From Deltaproteobacteria bacterium (GTDB taxonomy: Bacteria; Myxococcota_A; Polyangia; Fen-1088): a stretch of 52,382 nt of DNA. The position numbers and the translations under genes were made by a program. Shown here in pieces: positions 7,772 through 16,148 of this stretch. The stretch's first letter is position 1. Each line of letters begins with the position of its first letter. The DNA is taken from the NCBI GenBank assembly GCA_016935975.1, contig JAFGPX010000313.1, positions 1-52,382 on the forward strand, given 5' to 3'. The notes below the pieces were generated by a model, which searched no databases, was not told where the DNA came from, and worked only from the letters and a program-made list of their open reading frames with translations.

Positions 7772-8518
7772 GTGAGTCTTCTCTCCCAAATCGTAGCTGT
7801 CTACCGCGAAACCAGGAAGCCCAAGGACATCCTGTGGGACCGTTTCGTCGCGCGGCCGTTGGCCAGCGTGTTGCTGCTGCCGCTCGGCAAGACCCGGATC
7901 ACGCCCAACCAGGTCACCTTCCTGTCTCTCGTCGTCTTCGTGGCCGCTATGGCTCTGCTCGCGCTTCAGCCCGGCCACCTCTGGCTCATCGTCGCGGTCG
8001 TCGTGCTCGAGCTGTCCTACGTGCTCGATTGCGTCGACGGACAACTGGCCCGACTGCGCCATCGCTCGTCACCGGTGGGCGCGCACCTCGATTTCTTGAT
8101 GGACGAGCTCAAGGCGTTCCTGCTGGTCGCCGCTTGCGGCATCCGTCTGTGGCGCCGGGACGGCCACGAGCTGTGGCTGGTCGAGGCCTTGCTGGGCCTC
8201 GCGGTCGTGGCCTGCGCCATCAGCCTGACCACGTTCATGCGCCGTCCGGAGTACTTGACCGCGACCGGCGCGCCCAGGCCCCAGGCGGCGGGCGACTATG
8301 GCGAGGGCTTCGCGCGGCAGGCAGTGCCGGCCCGGCCGACTTCGGTCCTCGGATTGCTGGAAGATCTCGGCCGTTTTCTCATTCACTACCCGAGCTACAT
8401 CCTGTTTCTCGCGCTGGCCGACCGGCTCGATGTCTTCCTGCACGTCTATCTCGCCGTCACCGCGGCCTATGCCGGCCGCTCGCTGCTTGCCGTGGCGCTG
8501 AAGTTGGGCCGTTCGTGA
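7772..8518 (+). CDS. CDP-alcohol phosphatidyltransferase family membrane enzyme
   Basis: 248 aa, GTG start. The complete CDP-alcohol transferase signature DG-x2-AR-x8-G-x3-D-x3-D is visible at residues 89-111 (DGQLAR, Gly103, Asp107, Asp111). TRITPNQVTF before TM1 is also typical. Several hydrophobic segments place it in the inner membrane. The family moves a phosphoalcohol from a CDP-alcohol to an acceptor (lipid or polyol). The stop overlaps the start of the nucleotidyltransferase gene (GTGA at 8515-8518), which argues that the partner makes the CDP-alcohol used here. The head group is not identifiable. Confidence 0.9.
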   Translation: MSLLSQIVAVYRETRKPKDILWDRFVARPLASVLLLPLGKTRITPNQVTFLSLVVFVAAMALLALQPGHLWLIVAVVVLELSYVLDCVDGQLARLRHRSSPVGAHLDFLMDELKAFLLVAACGIRLWRRDGHELWLVEALLGLAVVACAISLTTFMRRPEYLTATGAPRPQAAGDYGEGFARQAVPARPTSVLGLLEDLGRFLIHYPSYILFLALADRLDVFLHVYLAVTAAYAGRSLLAVALKLGRS

Positions 8519-9321
8519 AATCCGACTGCAGGAAAGCCGTCATCGTCGCCGCCGGTCGCGGCCGTCGCCTCGGCGGCAAGACGGACGAGGTTCCCAAATG
8601 CATGGTGCGCGTGGGCGGGCGTCCCATCCTGCACTGGCAGCTGCGTGCCCTGGCCGCGGCCGGCATCGACCAGGTGACGATCGTCCGCGGCTACCTGGGC
8701 CAGCGCATCGACGCGGGCGAGATCCCGGTGCGTTTCGTCGAGAATCCCGACTGGGAGAGCAACAACATCCTGGCCTCCCTGATGTACGCGGCAAGCGAGC
8801 TCGCGGGGGGCTTCTACTTCTCCTATTGCGACATCGTCTATGCGCCGGCGGCCGTGGCGCGGCTCGCGGCTGCGTCTCGCCAGCCGGGCGCCGAGGCGTC
8901 GCTGGTCGTCGACCGCGGCTGGGCGACGACCTACGCGGGACGCTCCCTGCATCCGGTTTCGGAGGCAGAGCTGGCCTTGGTGGAGAGCGGGGGCGGGCCG
9001 AGCCGGATCCGGCAGGTGGGCAAGCAGGCCGTGGCCGCCGCGCAAGCCGCCGGCGAGTTCATCGGGCTCGCGCATTTCTCGGAAAGCGGCGCGGCCAAGC
9101 TGGCGAGGATCTGGCGGGACGCGCTCGCCGGGCCGGGCCTAGACGCCCCCTTCGGTCGGGCCAAGACCCTGCGCCAGGCCTATCTGACCGATGCGCTCAA
9201 CGCCATGATCGCGTCGGGCGACAACCTGGCCCCGGTGTTCATCGACGGCGGCTGGCGCGAGATCGACACGGAGCAGGATCTGGCCGCCGCCGAGCGCGCC
9301 GTCGCCGAGTGGGCGGGCTGA
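8515..9321 (+). CDS. nucleotidyltransferase (cytidylyltransferase-like) coupled to the CDP-alcohol transferase
   Basis: 268 aa, GTG start overlapping the upstream TGA. Nucleotidyltransferase fold: IVAAGRGRRLGG loop, PKCMVRVGGRPI, and FYFSYCDIVY carrying the metal-binding Asp. VENPDWESNNILASLMYA is close to the NTP-transferase motif of inositol-phosphate and phosphocholine cytidylyltransferases. Because it is translationally coupled to a CDP-alcohol transferase, the likely reaction is CTP plus a phosphoalcohol to CDP-alcohol; the alcohol is unknown. Near the C-terminus DGGWREIDTEQDL is a common NTP-transferase ending. An alternative role in sugar activation is less likely. Confidence 0.85.
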   Translation: MKSDCRKAVIVAAGRGRRLGGKTDEVPKCMVRVGGRPILHWQLRALAAAGIDQVTIVRGYLGQRIDAGEIPVRFVENPDWESNNILASLMYAASELAGGFYFSYCDIVYAPAAVARLAAASRQPGAEASLVVDRGWATTYAGRSLHPVSEAELALVESGGGPSRIRQVGKQAVAAAQAAGEFIGLAHFSESGAAKLARIWRDALAGPGLDAPFGRAKTLRQAYLTDALNAMIASGDNLAPVFIDGGWREIDTEQDLAAAERAVAEWAG

Positions 9322-9346
9322 GGCGAGCGGCGCAGTCGCGGACTGC

Positions 9347-9352
9347 TATCAT
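9347..9352 (+). promoter_or_regulatory. -10-like hexamer, leaderless type
   Basis: TATCAT, 8 nt before the GTG at 9361, within the short gap after the preceding gene. Confidence 0.5.
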
Positions 9353-9360
9353 CTGGTTTG

Positions 9361-10263
9361 GTGGCAGCCGAGGTCCCGACCGAAGCCGTGGTGCGCGCCT
9401 CCCTCGACCGGAGGCAAGCCGAGAGCTACTCCTTGGTTCTCGAGGCCATGGCCATTCCGCACCGGGTGGTTCCGACCGATGCCGGCTTCGCGCTGACCGT
9501 GCCGCCCCGCATGGTGGCATCCGCCATCGCGGCCCTCGACGCCCAGGAGCGCGAGGTCGCCGAAGGGCCGCTGCGCGAGGCGCCGGTCCCGGACCACGGA
9601 CCGTCCTTCGTCGGCGTGGCCATGGTCGTCACCATCACTGCCTTCTTCGTGGTCAGCGGGCCGCGCGCCGGCGCGGACGTGGGGGGCTGGTTTCGCCTCG
9701 GCAGCGCCATGGCGCAGAAGATCGTGCGCGACCACGAGCTGTGGCGGGCCGTGACGGCGCTGTGCTTGCATGCCGACGCCATGCACGTGGCTGGCAACGC
9801 GGTGGCGAGCCTGGTCTTCGTGACCGCTCTAGGCCGGTGGCTGGGACCGGGCGTCGCCCTGCTCGCGACCTTGCTGGCAGGCGTCGCGGGCAACCTTCTG
9901 ACCGCCTTTCTCTATGCGACCACGCACAACTCGGTCGGAGCCTCGACGTCGACCTTCGGCGCGCTCGGCGTGCTGGGCGGCTTGCAGTTCGTACGCCGTT
10001 TTCGGGACGCCAGCGTCGGCCGCTTTCGGCGGGCGCTGCTCGGCATCGCGGCGGCGCTCGGCCTTCTGGCCATGCTCGGCATGGGCGAGCGCTCGGACGT
10101 GGTCGCGCACGCCACGGGGCTCGGCTTCGGGGTGCTGGCCGGCGTGGGTCTCGGTCTGCTCGTCAAGCGCCCCGTGCGCGGGCTCGGCCAGGCCTTGTGC
10201 CTGCTCGCCACGGTTTGCCTCCTGTGCGGTGCCTGGCTGCTGGCTTTTTGGGGCCATCGCTAG
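9361..10263 (+). CDS. rhomboid-family intramembrane serine protease
   Basis: 300 aa. An N-terminal cytoplasmic domain (about 80 residues, reminiscent of the alpha/beta N-domains of some rhomboids) precedes about six transmembrane segments. Rhomboid signatures: WRAVTALCLHADAMHVAGNAV (residues 128-148), the nucleophile in GASTSTFGALG (Ser195) and the partner in VAHATGLGFG (His249). A Ser-His dyad therefore looks intact, although the usual GASG is GAST. It should cleave transmembrane proteins within the inner membrane; substrate unknown. The GTG at 9361 is preferred to TTG at 9358 because TATCAT lies 8 nt before it. Confidence 0.87.
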   Translation: MAAEVPTEAVVRASLDRRQAESYSLVLEAMAIPHRVVPTDAGFALTVPPRMVASAIAALDAQEREVAEGPLREAPVPDHGPSFVGVAMVVTITAFFVVSGPRAGADVGGWFRLGSAMAQKIVRDHELWRAVTALCLHADAMHVAGNAVASLVFVTALGRWLGPGVALLATLLAGVAGNLLTAFLYATTHNSVGASTSTFGALGVLGGLQFVRRFRDASVGRFRRALLGIAAALGLLAMLGMGERSDVVAHATGLGFGVLAGVGLGLLVKRPVRGLGQALCLLATVCLLCGAWLLAFWGHR

Positions 10264-10264
10264 C

Positions 10265-10270
10265 TACACT
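10265..10270 (+). promoter_or_regulatory. -10-like hexamer, leaderless type
   Basis: TACACT, 6 nt before the GTG at 10277, immediately after the rhomboid stop. Confidence 0.5.
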
Positions 10271-10276
10271 GCCCGC

Positions 10277-11689
10277 GTGACCAGCGACCTTCAGAAACAG
10301 AACCCCACGCGCCTGCGCAGGAGCATCGCGGCTCTGCGCGAGGAATTCGCAAGCAAGCTGGCGGCCCTGGTGGCGCTGCCGTCCGTCAGCGTGGAGCCCG
10401 GCCGTCACGGCGACGTGCGCCGCTGCGCCCGTCTGGCCTGCTCGTACCTGCGCGACCTCGGCGCGCAGGCCGCCGTCATCGAAACCGGGGGACTACCCTT
10501 GGTCTGGGGACGGATCGTGCAAGACCCCGCCTTTCCCACGGTGACGGTCTACAACCACCTCGACGTGCAACCCGCCGACGGCGATGGCTGGCGCACCTCG
10601 CCCTTCGCCCTCGCGCGCGTCGGCGATCGCTACTTCGGCCGCGGCGCCACCGACGACAAGGGACCACTGCTGGCAGCGCTCTTCGGGGCCCGCCTGGCGC
10701 TCGCCGCGTCCGTGCGGCTCAACTTCCACTTTCTCTGGGAATGCGAGGAGGAGATCGGGAGCCCGAGCTTCGCGGTGGCGCTCGCTGCCCTGGCCAAGGG
10801 ATCGCGGCAGCGGCCAGCCCTGCGCACGGATTCCGTCGTGGTGTCCGACACCATCTGGCCCTCGGCCCAGAAGCCCGCCATCGCCTACGGCCTGCGTGGC
10901 CTGCTCGGCTTTCTCGTGCGCCTGCGCACGGGCGAGACGGCCGTGCATTCCGGCACCACGGGCGGCGCCGCTCGCAACCCCGTGGCCGAGCTGGCGGCGC
11001 TACTGGCCGGGTGCCACGAGGCCCGCACCGGGCGGATCCACATCCCCGGTTTCTTCGACGAAGTCCGCAAGCTGCGTCCGGCCGAGCGGCGCGAGCTGGC
11101 CCGTTCCGGGCTCGAGGTTGCGGCTTTTCGCAAGGCGCACGGCCTGCGCAGCCTGCGGGTTGCGGACGACCGGAGCTTGGCCGAGGCCATCATGGCCCGA
11201 CCCACCTTCGAGGTGCACGGCATCGTGGGCGGCTACGGCGGCCCAGGGATCAAGACCATCGTGCCCCACGAAGCCGAGGCCAAGCTATCGTGCCGGCTGG
11301 TGCCCGGGCAGCGACCGCGGCAGGTTTTCCGACGCCTGCGGCGCTTCATCGCAGACAAGTGTCCCGACGCCGAGGTGGTTTTCGAGTCGGCGCTCGAACC
11401 CTATCTTGCCGACTCAGAAGGTCCTTTCTTGCGGGCCGCCGGACGCGCCATGCGGGAGACCTTCGGCCGCCAACCCGCGCTCACGCGCGAGGGCGGCTCC
11501 ATCGGCGCGGTGGTCACCATGGCGCAGATCCTGCGCAAGGAGGTCGTGCTGCTCGGTCTGTCCTTGCCGGAGGACGGCTACCATGCCCCCAACGAAAGCT
11601 TCGCCTGGCCGCAGGCCGGAGGCGGTATCGAGCTTTTCTATCGCTACTTCCACCACCTCGCCGCCCTCGGTCGAGGTAGGAAGGGATAG
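10277..11689 (+). CDS. M20-family metallopeptidase (dipeptidase/carboxypeptidase-like)
   Basis: 470 aa, GTG start. M20 metal-binding motifs are intact: YNHLDVQPADGDGW, GRGATDDKGPLLAAL and LWECEEEIGSPSF, with a late YHAPNE histidine. The lid/dimerisation domain is in the middle (GGAARNPVAELAAL, FEVHGIVGGYGG). It resembles the ArgE/DapE/CPG2 dipeptidase group and the carnosinase-like dipeptidases. No signal peptide, so it is probably cytoplasmic. The frame is open well upstream, inside the rhomboid gene; the GTG is chosen from the TACACT hexamer 6 nt upstream and the start of M20 homology soon after. Confidence 0.9.
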   Translation: MTSDLQKQNPTRLRRSIAALREEFASKLAALVALPSVSVEPGRHGDVRRCARLACSYLRDLGAQAAVIETGGLPLVWGRIVQDPAFPTVTVYNHLDVQPADGDGWRTSPFALARVGDRYFGRGATDDKGPLLAALFGARLALAASVRLNFHFLWECEEEIGSPSFAVALAALAKGSRQRPALRTDSVVVSDTIWPSAQKPAIAYGLRGLLGFLVRLRTGETAVHSGTTGGAARNPVAELAALLAGCHEARTGRIHIPGFFDEVRKLRPAERRELARSGLEVAAFRKAHGLRSLRVADDRSLAEAIMARPTFEVHGIVGGYGGPGIKTIVPHEAEAKLSCRLVPGQRPRQVFRRLRRFIADKCPDAEVVFESALEPYLADSEGPFLRAAGRAMRETFGRQPALTREGGSIGAVVTMAQILRKEVVLLGLSLPEDGYHAPNESFAWPQAGGGIELFYRYFHHLAALGRGRKG

Positions 11690-11699
11690 CCCCAACGCC

Positions 11700-11745
11700 G
11701 GTCACTTGTGCTTCCGCGGGCCCCCGTGCCCTCTGTGGTTGCCGG
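11700..11745. repeat. possible degenerate half of the CACAGAG dispersed repeat
   Basis: The run ending in CCCGTGCCCTCTGTGGTT resembles the right arm of the elements at 19022 and 31815, but no left arm is recognisable. Weak. Confidence 0.25.
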
Positions 11746-11768
11746 GTTGCAGAGCGGCAGCCCGCGGG

Positions 11769-11774
11769 TATGTT
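11769..11774 (+). promoter_or_regulatory. -10-like hexamer, leaderless type
   Basis: TATGTT, 6 nt before the ATG at 11781, with TTGCAG 16 bp upstream as a possible -35. Confidence 0.55.
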
Positions 11775-11780
11775 TCGGTG

Positions 11781-12224
11781 ATGGCCGAGGTGTCCGACAA
11801 GGCAGCGCCGGTCAGTCGGCGCACGGCGTGGAAGATCCTGCTCACCGTCGCGGTTTTGGCCAGCGCCATACTCGGGCTTGTGTGGGCCTCGCTTGGCGAA
11901 GGCGCCGAGTACTACAAGCACGTGGACGAGGCGCGCGCCAGCCAGACGCGCCTTGCCGGCAAGCGCCTGCGCCTGCACGGCAACGTGGTGCCAGGCACCA
12001 TCGTCCACCAGGCCGGGACGCTCGACTACCGCTTCGCGCTGGAGAGCAAGGCGCCGCGCGCGCACGCCACCATGACGGTCGAGTTCCACGGCATCGCGCC
12101 CGACCTGTTCAAGGAGGGCGCCGAGGTCGTGGCCGCGGGCGTGCTCGGCAGTGACGGGCGACTCAAGTCCGACCGCATCGAAACCAAGTGCCCCTCGAAA
12201 TACGAGGCGCAGAGGCAAGAGTAG
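11781..12224 (+). CDS. ccmE: CcmE-type periplasmic heme chaperone, CxxxY variant
   Basis: 147 aa. One N-terminal transmembrane anchor (about residues 17-36), then a small OB-fold-like domain (LRLHGNVVPGTI, LDYRFALES, VEFHGIAPDLFKEGAEVVAAGVL). In classical CcmE the heme-attaching residue is the His of HDENY. The equivalent position here is Cys137 in KCPSKYE, leaving CxxxY with Tyr141, the type known in the CcmE of some deltaproteobacteria and archaea (system I*). It should carry heme covalently for cytochrome c maturation. No other ccm gene is in the window. The start is supported by TATGTT 6 nt upstream. Confidence 0.87.
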   Translation: MAEVSDKAAPVSRRTAWKILLTVAVLASAILGLVWASLGEGAEYYKHVDEARASQTRLAGKRLRLHGNVVPGTIVHQAGTLDYRFALESKAPRAHATMTVEFHGIAPDLFKEGAEVVAAGVLGSDGRLKSDRIETKCPSKYEAQRQE

Positions 12225-12308
12225 CGGGATCCACCCCGGAGGCGCGGAGGCCGTGGGTCCGATCTGTGTGCAATTGGGGCGGGCAGCATGTAGAACCCCG
12301 AGCGAGCC

Positions 12309-13487
12309 ATGCCGGAGAAGCGCCCAACGCCGCATGCCAGCAAGACGGGGGACGTGGGTCACAACCACGCGCTCGACGGGCTGCGCTTCTTTGCCTTCCT
12401 GCTGGTCTTCTTCTTTCACGCCCTGCAGAAGAGCCCCTGGGGCAATTGGCCGATCATCCGCTTCGGCTACCTCGGCGTGCCCATCTTCTTCGTGCTCTCC
12501 GGCTTCCTCATCGGCGGCATTCTGCTCGACCTCAGGGACAAGCACCGCCCGGGCTTCGGCCTTGCGGCCAAGCTCAAGACCTTCTACATCCGGCGCGCCC
12601 TGCGCATCTTCCCCGTCTACTATCTCTTCATCGGCATCCTGGCCTTGCTGCTCGCGATGTCGGGCCGGCCGGATCCGGTGGCGCGCGACAGCTTCTTCTG
12701 GCACCTCGCGTACCTGACCAACTTCCGTTCCTTCTTCGCGGGCATGGACAATATCCGCCAGGCCCATTTCTGGAGCCTGGCGGTCGAAGAGCACTTCTAT
12801 CTGCTGGCGCCCCTGGTGGTGCTGCTGGCGCGTCCGCGCACGCTGGCGGGTCTTTTGGCCTCCATCATCGCCGCCGTGGCGGTCGCGCGCTATGCGATCT
12901 ACGCGACCGGCTCGGCGCGCGACTTCTGGGTGCTGTCGCCCATGCAATTCGATCTGCTCGGTCTCGGCATCGCCACGGCCATCATCGAGCGCAAGGGCAG
13001 TTGCCTCGGCATCGATGCGCGGAGGCTGCGCATGCTGGGGCTTCTGTCCGCGGTGTTCTTCGTCCTTTTTGTCAGGCGGTTCTACCTGGGCCGCCCCGGC
13101 ATCGGCATCTGGTACGCGACCTTCGGTCCGCTCTCGCTCGGTGTGGCCACGGCCGCGCTGGTGCTGACCCTCTGGCAGCGTCCAACCTGGCTGGCCGCGC
13201 GCTTCCTTGCCTTGCGGCCCTTCGCCTACTTCGGCCAGATCAGCTACGGGCTCTATCTCTTCCATCCCAACTGCCTCGGGTGGAGCGAGCAGTACTACGG
13301 CAAATACAACCTGCCCAACACCTTCGTCGGGCTTGTGGCGACACTGGCGGTCGCCATGCTTTCCTGGCACACGTTCGAGAAGCCCATCAACAACCTCAAG
13401 AACCGCTTCCACTACGCCGGCAAGCACAGGGCCCCGAAGGCGCCCGACGAACCATCCCTGGCCCGCGTCCCTGCGCACGAAACCTAG
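12309..13487 (+). CDS. acyltransferase 3 (OafA/YrhL-like) membrane O-acyltransferase
   Basis: 392 aa with about ten hydrophobic segments. The family is recognisable from LDGLRFFAFLLVFFFH (catalytic-region His), GVPIFFVLSGFLIG, RRALRIFPVYY and FWSLAVEEHFYLLAPL, ending with ISYGLYLFHP. These inner-membrane enzymes transfer acyl groups, often acetyl, to sugars of lipopolysaccharide, peptidoglycan or exported glycans. The acceptor is unknown. The stop shares the CTAG at 13484-13487 with the stop of the convergent permease gene. Confidence 0.9.
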   Translation: MPEKRPTPHASKTGDVGHNHALDGLRFFAFLLVFFFHALQKSPWGNWPIIRFGYLGVPIFFVLSGFLIGGILLDLRDKHRPGFGLAAKLKTFYIRRALRIFPVYYLFIGILALLLAMSGRPDPVARDSFFWHLAYLTNFRSFFAGMDNIRQAHFWSLAVEEHFYLLAPLVVLLARPRTLAGLLASIIAAVAVARYAIYATGSARDFWVLSPMQFDLLGLGIATAIIERKGSCLGIDARRLRMLGLLSAVFFVLFVRRFYLGRPGIGIWYATFGPLSLGVATAALVLTLWQRPTWLAARFLALRPFAYFGQISYGLYLFHPNCLGWSEQYYGKYNLPNTFVGLVATLAVAMLSWHTFEKPINNLKNRFHYAGKHRAPKAPDEPSLARVPAHET

Positions 13488-14971
13488 ACGTACTTCAGGC
13501 CGTCGACGACCTGCTGTCGCGACGCCCGCCTGGCGGGGTAGAGCGTGGCCAGCAGGCTGATGATCTGGGTCGCGCCGGCCACCAGGAGGATCTCGTGGGC
13601 GGAGATCTCGACCGGTAGCTCGGCGATGAGATACACCTTGGGGTCCAGGGGATACCCGTAGAGCGCGGCCAGGCCGCACAGAGAGAGGCCGAAGACGATG
13701 CCGAGGCCGGTGCCCACGAAGCCTACGATGCTGCCCGCAACCAGGAACACGCGCAGAAGCGAGCCGCGGCGCGCGCCCATGGCGGCGAGAATCGCCACCT
13801 CGCGCACCTTGGACAGCACCACCAGCATGAGCGAGGCAAGTATGTTGAACGCCGCCACCACGATAATGAGCACGAGCAGCAGCGAAATGATGAGCTTCTG
13901 CATGGCCAGCGCCGTGAAGAGGTTCTTGTTCAGGGTCTTCCAGTTGATGATGCGCCGGTCGGGGCCGAGGCGGTTCTCGACCTCTTCCTCCATGCGCAGA
14001 GCCAACATGGCGTCCGAGAAGCGCAGCTCGACGCCGAAGATCGACTGGCGCGCATTGCCGAGGCGTTCGGCGTCTTCGAGCGGAATGAAGCCGAGGTGCG
14101 CGTCGTATTCCTGGAACCCGAACGAGGTCATCCCTACCACGCGAAAGGTGTAGGCGCTCGGTGTCGACTCGATGACGCCGGAAAACGGCACCAGCACCTG
14201 GACGCAATCGCCGACCGCCTTGTGCAACTTGCGGGCGAGATCGGCCCCGAGAACGAGACGGCCGACCAGCTCCTCCGGCGCCGCCGCGTCCATGCCCGGG
14301 CAGGTGGCCGGCCGCCCGAGGTCGTCGACCGAGCCGGCCACGAGCGCGCGTCTCAGCTCCGGCACGCCTTCGGCGACGTCGACGCCCTTGAGGTTTGCGC
14401 CGATCTTCCCGATCATCACCTCGCCGGCCGTGAAGCTGAAGCGCGAGGTGCGCACGAGGCCGGGAAAGCCTTCGAGGACGGCCCGCACCTTCCTGGCCTC
14501 GCGCGCGGCCTCTTCCACGTCGCGTTCGAGGCCGTACGCGGTGACCATGAGGTGCGCATTGACGGCCTGGACCTTGTCCTGGAACTCGCGCGCGAAGCCG
14601 CTGGTCACCGACAACACGACGACCAGCGAGGCCACGCCGAGCATCACACCCACGGTGGAGACGGTGGTGAAGACCGAGAAGAAGCGCAGGAGAACCAAGA
14701 GAATCGTCGCGAGCAGGGCGACGAGGGCGATGATCACGGCGACGGTTTCGGCGGTCCGGGAATGGTGGCGCGCGGCCAGCATGACTAGGAAGTCGGCCAG
14801 GGTGACCCCCAGCGCGACGAACGGTCCGATGCGCACCGCCCGCGACCAACTCCCGCGCCGTAGGTAGCGCGTGCCCACGAAGCGTTCGAAGCGGAATCCA
14901 GCGAGCAGGAGCACGCTGGCCAGAAGGGCCAGAAGCCCGAGCGCCAGAGTGCCTGCGATGAACGGGTCCAT
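13484..14971 (-). CDS. LolC/LolE-family ABC transporter permease
   Basis: 495 aa. It has an unusually long N-terminal membrane part: TM1 near residues 5-25, additional helices near 70-115, then the classic LolC/E region (VGVMLGVASLVVVLSVTSGFAREFQDKV), a large periplasmic domain (about 145-350), and three C-terminal TMs of FtsX type (KLIISLLLVLIIVVAAFNILASLMLVV, REVAILAAMGARRGSLLRVFLVAG, ending ATLYPARRASRQQVVDGLKYV). LolCDE extracts lipoproteins from the inner membrane for outer-membrane delivery, which fits a genome rich in lipoproteins. The ATPase partner is not adjacent. TAGCTT lies 9 nt before the ATG. Confidence 0.85.
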   Translation of the reverse strand: MDPFIAGTLALGLLALLASVLLLAGFRFERFVGTRYLRRGSWSRAVRIGPFVALGVTLADFLVMLAARHHSRTAETVAVIIALVALLATILLVLLRFFSVFTTVSTVGVMLGVASLVVVLSVTSGFAREFQDKVQAVNAHLMVTAYGLERDVEEAAREARKVRAVLEGFPGLVRTSRFSFTAGEVMIGKIGANLKGVDVAEGVPELRRALVAGSVDDLGRPATCPGMDAAAPEELVGRLVLGADLARKLHKAVGDCVQVLVPFSGVIESTPSAYTFRVVGMTSFGFQEYDAHLGFIPLEDAERLGNARQSIFGVELRFSDAMLALRMEEEVENRLGPDRRIINWKTLNKNLFTALAMQKLIISLLLVLIIVVAAFNILASLMLVVLSKVREVAILAAMGARRGSLLRVFLVAGSIVGFVGTGLGIVFGLSLCGLAALYGYPLDPKVYLIAELPVEISAHEILLVAGATQIISLLATLYPARRASRQQVVDGLKYV

Positions 14972-14980
14972 GCACGGCGC

Positions 14981-14986
14981 AAGCTA
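14981..14986 (-). promoter_or_regulatory. -10-like hexamer, leaderless type
   Basis: TAGCTT on the minus strand, 9 nt before the ATG at 14971. Confidence 0.5.
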
Positions 14987-15110
14987 CGGGAGACGCGCTC
15001 TCGGGTCAAACGGTCAGAGGCTGCGTGTCGGGCCGCGGGACGGCGCGGCCATGGTGGTGGCCGGCACGACCTTCTGCGGCTTGCACGCGCGCCCGGGTCT
15101 GTCGCGTTCC

Positions 15111-15140
15111 TTGACAGGCCTCGCCGCCGCCACATACCGT
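15111..15140 (+). promoter_or_regulatory. sigma70-like promoter
   Basis: Consensus TTGACA at 15111-15116, an 18-bp spacer and TACCGT at 15135-15140, 9 nt before the ATG at 15150. One of the few in the window with a perfect -35. Confidence 0.7.
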
Positions 15141-15149
15141 TCTAGGGCA

Positions 15150-16124
15150 ATGCGCTTGTATCGAGCTTTCCGCCAGGTCGCAGTCGGGATGGCTTTCTTG
15201 ACGGCAGCGCTCGCTGGGGACGCCCTGGCCGGACGCAACGACCTCAAGCTCGTCAACCTCTGCCCGCAAGCCGCCTCGCAGGAATGCACTTGGGTCGAGA
15301 GAGACGCAAGTGGCGCCGTCACGGGCGTGAGCATCGATTCGGGAGGCAAGAGCCGCTTCCGTAGTCTGATGTCGGAGCTGGGGGTGGTCCTGGCGCCGCG
15401 CATCCCGATGCCGGCCGGTAGCCTCGGCTTCGCCGGATTTCTGGTCACCGGGGAGATGGGGATCACGCAGATCAGCCGCAACCAGGACTACTGGGATGGC
15501 GTACGCGCCGTCGCTCCCCAGACCCCGAATCTCGGGCGGCCCGACTCCGTCCTGACCACCCTGGGCGTGTTCCTGCGCAAAGGGATCTGGCTGCCGGTGC
15601 CCGCGCTCGAGCTGGGTGGCGGCGTGGTCAATCTGCTGGATTCGCAGATGCTCTCCTGGCAGGCATACAGCAAGTTCGCGTTGCACGAGGGCTTCCACAA
15701 TCTCCCCATCCCGTCCTTGTCGGTGCGCGGCGCCTTCGCCTACCTGACCGGCACCGACCAGGCCAACCTGGGCACGCTGTCGCTCGACGTGCTCGTCTCC
15801 AAGGGCTTTGGCGTGCTCAAGACCGCGCGCATCGAGCCTTTCGGAGGCTGGAGCCTGCTCCTCATCACGGCGAGTGGCAAGACCATCGATTTCACTCCGC
15901 TGTCCGATACCGATTGGCAGGCAAACACCGCCTTCCCCGGTCAGGAAGTCATCACCCGCCATCGCGTGTTCGGCGGTGCCAAGCTCAAGTTCGGGCTGCT
16001 GGCCGTCATCGCCCAGTACGAACTGTACCTGGCTGGACACAGCCGGGACGAGAGCGTGGTCTCGGCGGTCGACCGGAGCGGGAAGCAGAGCGCCTTCTCG
16101 CTCAGCCTGGGCCTGGAATTCTAG
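15150..16124 (+). CDS. outer-membrane beta-barrel protein, unknown function
   Basis: 324 aa. Signal peptide (VGMAFLTAALAGDALAG), then alternating hydrophobic beta-strand patterning throughout (LGFAGFLVTGEMGITQIS, SVRGAFAYLTG, KLKFGLLAVIAQYELYLAG), ending in LSLGLEF, the terminal Phe recognised by the BAM complex. A Cys pair lies in the first 20 residues of the mature protein. No family was recognised. It has its own consensus promoter and is followed by a hairpin that can act as a terminator. Confidence 0.8.
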   Translation: MRLYRAFRQVAVGMAFLTAALAGDALAGRNDLKLVNLCPQAASQECTWVERDASGAVTGVSIDSGGKSRFRSLMSELGVVLAPRIPMPAGSLGFAGFLVTGEMGITQISRNQDYWDGVRAVAPQTPNLGRPDSVLTTLGVFLRKGIWLPVPALELGGGVVNLLDSQMLSWQAYSKFALHEGFHNLPIPSLSVRGAFAYLTGTDQANLGTLSLDVLVSKGFGVLKTARIEPFGGWSLLLITASGKTIDFTPLSDTDWQANTAFPGQEVITRHRVFGGAKLKFGLLAVIAQYELYLAGHSRDESVVSAVDRSGKQSAFSLSLGLEF

Positions 16125-16147
16125 AACCCCGCTAGGGTTCCCATTCC
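16115..16147. terminator. bidirectional terminator-like hairpin
   Basis: GAACCC (16124-16129), 5-nt loop, GGGTTC (16135-16140), flanked by an outer GGAAT/ATTCC pairing. It lies between the convergent beta-barrel and PhaR-like genes and overlaps the stop codon of the former. Confidence 0.6.
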
Positions 16148-16148
16148 A

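Noticed and set aside
11514-14975. Very long minus-strand open frame spanning several genes
   Set aside because: It runs antisense to the M20, CcmE and acyltransferase genes and out of frame with the LolC/E permease; residue composition is Arg/Gly/His-rich, with no domain.
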